DNA of 64,000 bases, taken from assembly GCF_000381025.1 (NCBI RefSeq), contig NZ_KB905816.1:1-64000 (forward strand), read 5' to 3'. Every line of letters begins with the position of its first letter. The first letter of the stretch is position 1. The notes beneath the pieces are model-generated. The model was not told where the DNA came from. It did no database searches and was given only the letters and a program-made list of their open reading frames with translations. Below are positions 58,675 through 64,000 of this stretch, one piece after another. Source of the DNA: Streptomyces sulphureus DSM 40104 (GTDB lineage Bacteria; Actinomycetota; Actinomycetes; Streptomycetales; Streptomycetaceae). The position numbers and the translations under genes were made by a program.

Positions 58675-58727
58675 GAGCGTGAGCGCGCCCCGCTCGGGGG
58701 AGATCCGGGGCGCACCGTCGACGCAGC

Positions 58728-58757
58728 CGCCGCGGAGCACTCGTGTGCTCCGCGGCG
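58728..58757 (+). terminator. Perfect 13-bp hairpin after DUF6643 gene
   Basis: CGCCGCGGAGCAC (58728-58740), loop TCGT, complement 58745-58757, 53 bases after the stop. No T tract. Confidence 0.75.
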
Positions 58758-58988
58758 CACCTGTGTCCGCACGCGGGCGAGTTGACCGCGTGCGCACCCG
58801 GGGCACGACGAACTGCCTACAGAACAACTCAGATTCAAACACCACACCCGATCGACCGGGGGCGATGCGCTTCTCCGGCCGAGCCTCGGTGCGGACTCCT
58901 CCCGCAGGCCAACTCTCGCTCGCACGGGGGCCGTTCGAGGCTGCGAACAGCGCGGCAGCCGATTGTGCAGCCAAGGTGCGCGCACCCC

Positions 58989-59017
58989 TTGACGCCCGTT
59001 CGGCGACCGGCTTTCAT
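58989..59017 (+). promoter_or_regulatory. Promoter candidate for the chvE-mmsAB operon
   Basis: TTGACG (58989-58994), 17-base spacer, TTTCAT (59012-59017). It would give a leader of about 150 bases. A CACGTG palindrome (59019-59024) sits at the predicted start site, and TTTGCTTTTAGTTTCG, unusually T-rich, follows; both could be sites for a sugar-responsive repressor. Confidence 0.45.
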
Positions 59018-59173
59018 CACGTGCACTTGGTTTGCTTTTAGTTTCGTTCTGGTGGCTCTGACCGGTGTCCGCTCTCGACGGGAACCGCTCGCGCCGCCGG
59101 GGAACCGCCGTGGACACCGCCGGCGGCCCGCCGCAGAGGGCGCGCGGGAATCCGCCGCCGAGAGGAGCCGACC

Positions 59174-60322
59174 GTGCGTATCCGTACCACCGTGCCGCCG
59201 TCCGAGCCGCACCGACAGGGCCGAACTCGGGCGGTAGCGGCGGCGGTTGCCGTCACGGTGCTCTGCACCGGCTCGCTCGCCGCCTGCGGCCAGGAGGCGA
59301 AGGGCGGCAGCCGGTACCAGCCGGACACAGGCAAGGGAGGCACCGTCGGCCTCGCCATGCCGACGAAGTCGAGCGAACGCTGGATCGCCGACGGGCAGAA
59401 CATGGCGAAGCAGTTCCGCAAGGCCGGGTACAAGGCCGACCTGCAGTTCGGCGACGACAAGGTGGAGAACCAGGTCGCGCAGGTCGAGAACATGATCGCC
59501 AAGGGCCACCGGCTGCTCGTCATCGCCGCGATCGACGGCGCCGCGCTCACCGACGTCCTCCAGCGCGCCGCCGACGCGAAGATCCCGGTGATCGCCTACG
59601 ACCGCCTCATCCTCGGCACCGAGAACGTCGATTACTACGCCTCCTTCGACAACGAGCGCGTGGGCGAACTCCAAGGCACCTACCTGGCGGAGAAGTTGGG
59701 GCTCAAGGACGACAAGAGCGAGAAGGCGAACGTCGAGTTCTTCGCCGGCTCCCCCGACGACAACAACACCAAGTACTTCTGGGACGGCGCGATGAAGGTC
59801 CTCCGCCCCTACGTGGACTCGGGTCAACTCACCATCCGCAGCAAGCAGACGAAGATGAGCCAGGCGACGACCCTGCGGTGGGACGGCGGCACCGCGCAGA
59901 AGCGGATGGACGACCTGCTCAGCAAGAACTACGGCAGCGACCGCGTCGACGGCGTCCTCTCCCCCTACGACGGGATTTCGATCGGCGTCATCTCGGCGCT
60001 GAAGAGCGCCGGTTACGGAACCGAGGCCAAGCCTTATCCCGTTGTCACCGGGCAGGACGCGGAGCTCGCCTCGGTGAAGTCGATCATCCGCGGGCAGCAG
60101 ACGCAGACGGTGTTCAAGGACTTCCGCAAGCTCGCCAAGCAGGCGGTCCAGATGGGCGACGCCGTGCTGCGGGGGAAGAAGCCGAAGGTCAACAACACCA
60201 AGGACTACGACAACGGCAAGAAGGTCGTACCGTCCTTCCTCCTCGACCCGATGAGCCTCGACAAGTCCAACGCCAAGCTGCTCGTCGAGACCGGCTTCTA
60301 CACCGAGGGGCAGCTCAAGTGA
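59174..60322 (+). CDS. chvE: Multiple-monosaccharide ABC transporter binding lipoprotein (ChvE type)
   Basis: 382 residues. Lipoprotein signal [19 protein letters not shown] (lipobox LAAC). Type I periplasmic-binding fold: [95 protein letters not shown]. These match ChvE/xylose-galactose binding proteins. Starts at GTG after GAGGAGCC. The stop overlaps the ATPase start (GTGA). Confidence 0.92.
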   Translation: MRIRTTVPPSEPHRQGRTRAVAAAVAVTVLCTGSLAACGQEAKGGSRYQPDTGKGGTVGLAMPTKSSERWIADGQNMAKQFRKAGYKADLQFGDDKVENQVAQVENMIAKGHRLLVIAAIDGAALTDVLQRAADAKIPVIAYDRLILGTENVDYYASFDNERVGELQGTYLAEKLGLKDDKSEKANVEFFAGSPDDNNTKYFWDGAMKVLRPYVDSGQLTIRSKQTKMSQATTLRWDGGTAQKRMDDLLSKNYGSDRVDGVLSPYDGISIGVISALKSAGYGTEAKPYPVVTGQDAELASVKSIIRGQQTQTVFKDFRKLAKQAVQMGDAVLRGKKPKVNNTKDYDNGKKVVPSFLLDPMSLDKSNAKLLVETGFYTEGQLK

Positions 60323-61923
60323 CGGCGGCGGAAGGGCAGTCGGGCACCACCGGGGCCCGCGAGGACGAGCGCCCCGCACTGCTGCGGATGCGTGCCATCA
60401 CCAAGACGTTCCCCGGCGTACGGGCCCTGGAGAACGTCGACCTCGACGTACGTCCCGGCGAGATCCACGCCGTCTGCGGCGAGAACGGCGCGGGGAAGTC
60501 GACGCTGATGAAGGTCGTCAGCGGCGTCCACCCGCACGGCAGCTACGAGGGCGAGATGCTCTTCGACGGCGAGCCCGTCGCGTTCCGCGACATCCGGGCG
60601 AGCGAACGCCGCGGTGTCGTCATCATCCACCAGGAACTCGCGCTCGTCCCCTACCTCTCGCTCGCCGAGAACATCTTCCTCGGGAACGAGAACTCCCACC
60701 GGGGCGTGATCAGTTGGAACGAGACGATGCGCCGCGCCGGCGAACTCCTGCGCCGCGTGGGGCTGCCCGACCCGCCGCGCACGCGGGTCGCCGACATCGG
60801 CGTCGGGCGGCAGCAGCTCGTGGAGATCGCCAAGGCCCTCTCCAAGCACGTACGGCTCCTCGTCCTCGACGAGCCCACGGCCGCGCTCAACGACGAGGAC
60901 AGCCGCAACCTCCTGGAGCTCATCAAGCAGCTCCGCGACGAGGGGATCACCTGCATCCTCATCTCGCACAAGCTCAACGAGATCCGGCGCGTCGCCGACC
61001 GCGTCACCGTGCTGCGCGACGGCCGCACCATCGAGACCCTCACCGTGCGCGAAAACCCGGGCGACGAACCGCAGTTGAGCGAGGAGCGCATCATCCGCGG
61101 CATGGTCGGCCGCGACCTCGACCAGCGCTTCCCCTCCCGCAGCCGCTACGAGGGCGCGGACGCGGGCGAGTTGGCGCTGCGCGTCACCGGATGGACGGTG
61201 CGCCACCCGATCGACCAGCAGCGCCGCGTCGTCGAGGACGCCTCCCTCACCGTGCGGCGCGGTGAGATCGTCGGCCTCGCCGGGCTGATGGGCGCAGGGC
61301 GCACGGAGCTGGCGATGAGCCTCTTCGGCCGCTCCTACGGCCGGTACGAGGCGGGCAGCGTGCACGTCTCGGGTGAGGAGGTGACCACCCGTACCGTCAC
61401 CGATGCCGTGTCCCACGGGATCGCCTACGTCACCGAGGACCGCAAGACGTACGGGCTCAACCTCATCGACTCGATCAACCGCAACGTCTCGCTGCCGTCA
61501 CTGAGTTCGCTCGCCCGTCGCGGCGTCGTCGACGCGCACGCCGAGCGGCGGGTCGCCGAGCGCTTCCGCGCCTCGATGAACATCAAGGCACCGACCGTCG
61601 CCGAGCACGTGGGACGACTCTCGGGGGGCAACCAGCAGAAGGTCGTCCTCAGCAAGTGGATTCATGCGGACCCGCAGATCCTCATCCTCGACGAGCCGAC
61701 CCGCGGCATCGACGTCGGGGCGAAGTTCGAGATCTACACCGTCATCGACCAACTCGCGGCGCGCGGCAAGGCGGTGCTCTTCATCTCCTCCGAACTCCCG
61801 GAGCTGCTGGGGATGTGCGACCGGATCTACACGATGGCGGCCGGCCGGGTCACCGGCGAGATCGACCGGGCGGACGCCACCCAGGAATCCCTGATGCGCC
61901 GCATGACCGTCGACCGTAGCTGA
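60319..61923 (+). CDS. mmsA: Multiple-monosaccharide ABC transporter ATPase (MmsA/GguA)
   Basis: 534 residues, two NBDs as in all sugar (CUT2) ATPases. NBD1: [36 protein letters not shown], signature variant [28 protein letters not shown]2: Walker A replaced by [16 protein letters not shown], as normal for CUT2; [42 protein letters not shown] overlaps the chvE stop by 4 bases. Drives sugar import with MmsB. Confidence 0.95.
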   Translation: MTAAEGQSGTTGAREDERPALLRMRAITKTFPGVRALENVDLDVRPGEIHAVCGENGAGKSTLMKVVSGVHPHGSYEGEMLFDGEPVAFRDIRASERRGVVIIHQELALVPYLSLAENIFLGNENSHRGVISWNETMRRAGELLRRVGLPDPPRTRVADIGVGRQQLVEIAKALSKHVRLLVLDEPTAALNDEDSRNLLELIKQLRDEGITCILISHKLNEIRRVADRVTVLRDGRTIETLTVRENPGDEPQLSEERIIRGMVGRDLDQRFPSRSRYEGADAGELALRVTGWTVRHPIDQQRRVVEDASLTVRRGEIVGLAGLMGAGRTELAMSLFGRSYGRYEAGSVHVSGEEVTTRTVTDAVSHGIAYVTEDRKTYGLNLIDSINRNVSLPSLSSLARRGVVDAHAERRVAERFRASMNIKAPTVAEHVGRLSGGNQQKVVLSKWIHADPQILILDEPTRGIDVGAKFEIYTVIDQLAARGKAVLFISSELPELLGMCDRIYTMAAGRVTGEIDRADATQESLMRRMTVDRS

Positions 61924-61990
61924 CGCGGCAGCCCGCGCACCGCCAGCCCCAGCCCACCCGCACGCCGACGAGCAGAAGCCGAGGCCCACG

Positions 61991-63229
61991 TTGACCACCA
62001 GCAACGCCCAGACGTCGCAACCGGATTCAGGTGAGCGACCGCCGCAGTCCCCGCGGTCCGCGACCCAGGTACTGCTGACCGGATTGCGCACGCACATGCG
62101 CCAGTACGGCATGCTGATCGCGCTCGCGTTCCTCGTCGTCCTCTTCCAGATCTGGACCGACGGCACGCTGCTGCTCCCCAACAACGTCTCCAACCTCATC
62201 CAGCAGAACGGCTACATCCTCATCCTGGCGATGGGGATGATGCTGGTGATCATCGCGGGGCACATCGACCTCTCGGTCGGCTCCGTCGTCGCCTTCGTCG
62301 GCGCGATATCGGCCGTGATGATGGTCAAGCACGACATGCCGTGGACGGCGGCGCTCGTCGTCGCGCTGCTCATCGGCGCGGCAGCCGGCGCGTGGCAGGG
62401 GTTCTGGATCGCCTACGTCGGCATCCCTTCGTTCATCGTGACGCTCGCCGGGATGCTGCTCTTCCGCGGCGCGACGCAGATCGTACTGGAGGGGCAGTCG
62501 CTCGCGCCCTTCCCGAAGGGGTTCCAGAACATCGCGCAGGGGTTCATCCCCGAGATGGGGCCCTACACCCAGTACCACAACCCCACGCTCGTCATCGGGC
62601 TCGTCGTCGTGGTGCTGCTGGTCTGGCAGGAGTGGCGGGACCGGCGGCGGCAGGTCGCCTACGAGCTGGAGCCGATCCCCTTCCGTCTCTGGGTGCTCAA
62701 GTGCGTCGCGATCGCCGCTGCGATCGTCGCGTTCACGCTGACGCTCGCCAGCTTCCGGGGCGTCCCCGTCGTGCTGCTCATCATGTGCGCGCTGCTCATC
62801 GGGCTCGGCTACGTGATGCGCAACGCCGTGATCGGACGCCACATCTACGCGCTCGGCGGCAACAAGGCTGCGGCGAAGCTGTCGGGCGTGAAGGACGCGC
62901 GGGTCACCTTCCTCGTCTTCGTCAACATGGGTGTGCTCGCCGCGCTGGCGGGGTGCGTCTACGCCGCGCGGCTCAACGCGGCGACGCCGCAGGCGGGCAC
63001 CATGTTCGAACTCGAAGCGATCGCCGCGGCGTTCATCGGCGGCGCCTCGATGAGCGGCGGCGTCGGTACGGTGCTCGGTGCCGTCATCGGCGGCCTCGTC
63101 CTCGGCGTCCTCAACAACGGCATGTCGCTCGTCGGCATCGGCACCGACTACCAACAGGTGATCAAGGGGCTGGTGCTCCTCGCCGCCGTCGGCTTCGACG
63201 TCTGGAACAAGCGCAGGGTCGGCTCCTAG
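61991..63229 (+). CDS. mmsB: Multiple-monosaccharide ABC transporter permease (MmsB/GguB)
   Basis: 412 residues, about ten TM helices. BPD_transp_2 motifs: GYILILAMGMMLVIIAGHID LSVGS-type loop split across TM3, GIPSFIVTLAGMLLFRGATQ, ALGGNKAAAKLSGV (the EAA-like loop) and FIGGASMSGGVGTVLGAVIG. TTG start at 61991, with GAGG upstream; no ATG or GTG occurs before the first conserved block. 67 bases after mmsA. Probably imports xylose, galactose or arabinose. Confidence 0.93.
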   Translation: MTTSNAQTSQPDSGERPPQSPRSATQVLLTGLRTHMRQYGMLIALAFLVVLFQIWTDGTLLLPNNVSNLIQQNGYILILAMGMMLVIIAGHIDLSVGSVVAFVGAISAVMMVKHDMPWTAALVVALLIGAAAGAWQGFWIAYVGIPSFIVTLAGMLLFRGATQIVLEGQSLAPFPKGFQNIAQGFIPEMGPYTQYHNPTLVIGLVVVVLLVWQEWRDRRRQVAYELEPIPFRLWVLKCVAIAAAIVAFTLTLASFRGVPVVLLIMCALLIGLGYVMRNAVIGRHIYALGGNKAAAKLSGVKDARVTFLVFVNMGVLAALAGCVYAARLNAATPQAGTMFELEAIAAAFIGGASMSGGVGTVLGAVIGGLVLGVLNNGMSLVGIGTDYQQVIKGLVLLAAVGFDVWNKRRVGS

Positions 63230-63269
63230 CCCCCTGTCGCGGTGCCGCGCGCTGTGCGAGCCTTCCCTG

Positions 63270-63893
63270 GTGACGAGCAGCAGCCTGCCCTACGACGCCG
63301 TCCTCTGCGACCTCGACGGCGTGATCCGGTCCTGGGACGACTCCGAAATCGCCTCGCTGGAGCGGGAATTCGGGGTCCCGGCCGGCGAGACGGCACGGAC
63401 CGCGTTCTCCGCGGGGCACGCCACGCCGCTGCTGCTCGGGGAGGTCGGCGAGGCCGAATGGACGGCGGGCGTCGCCGAGGCGCTCGCCGACCGGCTGCCG
63501 CAGGCGCACGCACGGCAGTTGGGCGAGGCCCTGCACCGCGCGCCGCAGCGGGTCGACGACGCCGTCGTCGCCCTGCTGCGCGAGGCACGGACGCGGGTGC
63601 CGCTCGTGCTCGTCACCAACGCGAGCCGCCGGCTCGACGCGGACCTGGCGGCGCTCGGCCTCGCCGACCTCGCCGACCACGTCGTCAACAGCGCGGCCGT
63701 CGGCGTCCGCAAGCCGCACGACGGCATCTACCGCATCGCGGCCGAGCGGGTGCCCGCCGCCACCGGACGCTGCCTCTTCGTCGACGACCTGTGGGAGAAC
63801 GTCCTCGCGGCGCGCCGTCTGGGGATGACGGGCGTGCACTACCGAAGCGTCGAGGACCTCAGCGAGGCGCTGCTGCCGCTCGCCGGCGCCTGA
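63270..63893 (+). CDS. HAD-superfamily hydrolase
   Basis: 207 residues. Motif I DLDGV with nucleophile D14, motif II VTNAS, motif III lysine in GVRKPHDGIY, motif IV FVDDLWENV. IA-type cap. Substrate unknown; phosphoglycolate-phosphatase-like or a sugar phosphatase are likely. GTG at 63270; weak Shine-Dalgarno (CCTGG). 40 bases after mmsB, so it may be co-transcribed with the sugar importer. Confidence 0.88.
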   Translation: MTSSSLPYDAVLCDLDGVIRSWDDSEIASLEREFGVPAGETARTAFSAGHATPLLLGEVGEAEWTAGVAEALADRLPQAHARQLGEALHRAPQRVDDAVVALLREARTRVPLVLVTNASRRLDADLAALGLADLADHVVNSAAVGVRKPHDGIYRIAAERVPAATGRCLFVDDLWENVLAARRLGMTGVHYRSVEDLSEALLPLAGA

Positions 63894-63908
63894 CGGTCAA
63901 CGCACCGG

Positions 63909-64000
63909 TCACTCCGGCGAGTTCGGCACCTCGATGCCGTGGTAGAGCACCTCCCGTCGCACCCGGAAGCCGAGCCGCTCGTAGAGGCGCACGGCGCCGG
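63909..64000 (-). CDS. GNAT acetyltransferase, C-terminal end (partial)
   Basis: The reverse strand at the right edge reads GAVRLYERLGFRVRREVLYH then GIEVPNSPE and a TGA at 63909-63911. AVRLYERLGF is the classic C-terminal GNAT motif in the acetyl-CoA fold. The rest lies outside the window. It converges on the HAD gene, 15 bases between stops. Confidence 0.7.
   Translation of the reverse strand, partial: GAVRLYERLGFRVRREVLYHGIEVPNSPE

Overview
The window looks like a stretch of a Streptomyces (or closely related actinomycete) chromosome. The DNA is very GC-rich with G/C at most third codon positions. GTG and TTG starts are frequent, and several genes appear leaderless. The rrn leader carries the actinomycete TTTGAGAACTCAACA block, and the gene content is typical of the genus: a conservon, an NsdA-like regulator, a TerD protein, HpnB and a Nur-type nickel operon. 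I see no prophage, insertion sequence, tRNA or CRISPR array.

Layout. 1-450: 5' end of a 16S rRNA gene reading out of the window to the left, with leader and candidate promoters. 580-2742: general PTS genes crr and ptsI. 2850-7345: acetoacetyl-CoA synthetase, divergent from a GH31-like protein whose two catalytic aspartates are replaced. 7372-8000: five degenerate tandem units of about 125 bp with no gene. 8213-9070: secreted VanX-like dipeptidase. 9158-13641: conservon (CvnA sensor kinase-like, CvnB roadblock, CvnC DUF742, CvnD GTPase). 13882-23092: a small membrane protein, an SMC-like/KITE-like/kleisin-like operon with no nuclease partner, and a HEAT-repeat protein. 23365-28345: PAS-PP2C phosphatase, NsdA-like regulator with a 10-bp iterated site upstream, and a small-molecule phosphotransferase-fold protein. 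28635-37819: cell-wall amidase, alpha/beta hydrolase, Ser/Thr kinase-TPR protein, methyltransferase and DHA2 efflux pump. 37880-40306: TetR regulator, a promoter overlapped by a perfect palindrome, an erythromycin-esterase-family gene and a DUF1772 protein. 40415-46206: a five-gene nickel/peptide-type ABC operon ending in a methyltransferase, with a good match to the nickel regulator Nur's site at its promoter. 46873-48960: dhaKLM. 49062-63893: secreted Cys protein, two SDRs, PLP decarboxylase-like enzyme, Nudix, racemase, HpnB glycosyltransferase, double TerD, DUF6643 protein, chvE-mmsAB sugar importer and a HAD phosphatase. The right edge cuts a GNAT acetyltransferase.

How the genes work together. 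PtsI supplies the phosphate chain that Crr and the stand-alone DhaM both need, so dihydroxyacetone phosphorylation is functionally tied to the first genes of the window. The VanX-like enzyme, amidase, racemase and HpnB concern the envelope. The conservon, phosphatase, kinase and NsdA-like protein concern signalling and development. The most unusual elements are the SMC-like complex without its nuclease, the GH31 pseudoenzyme and the tandem repeat block. No homology search was possible; family names rest on motifs I can read.
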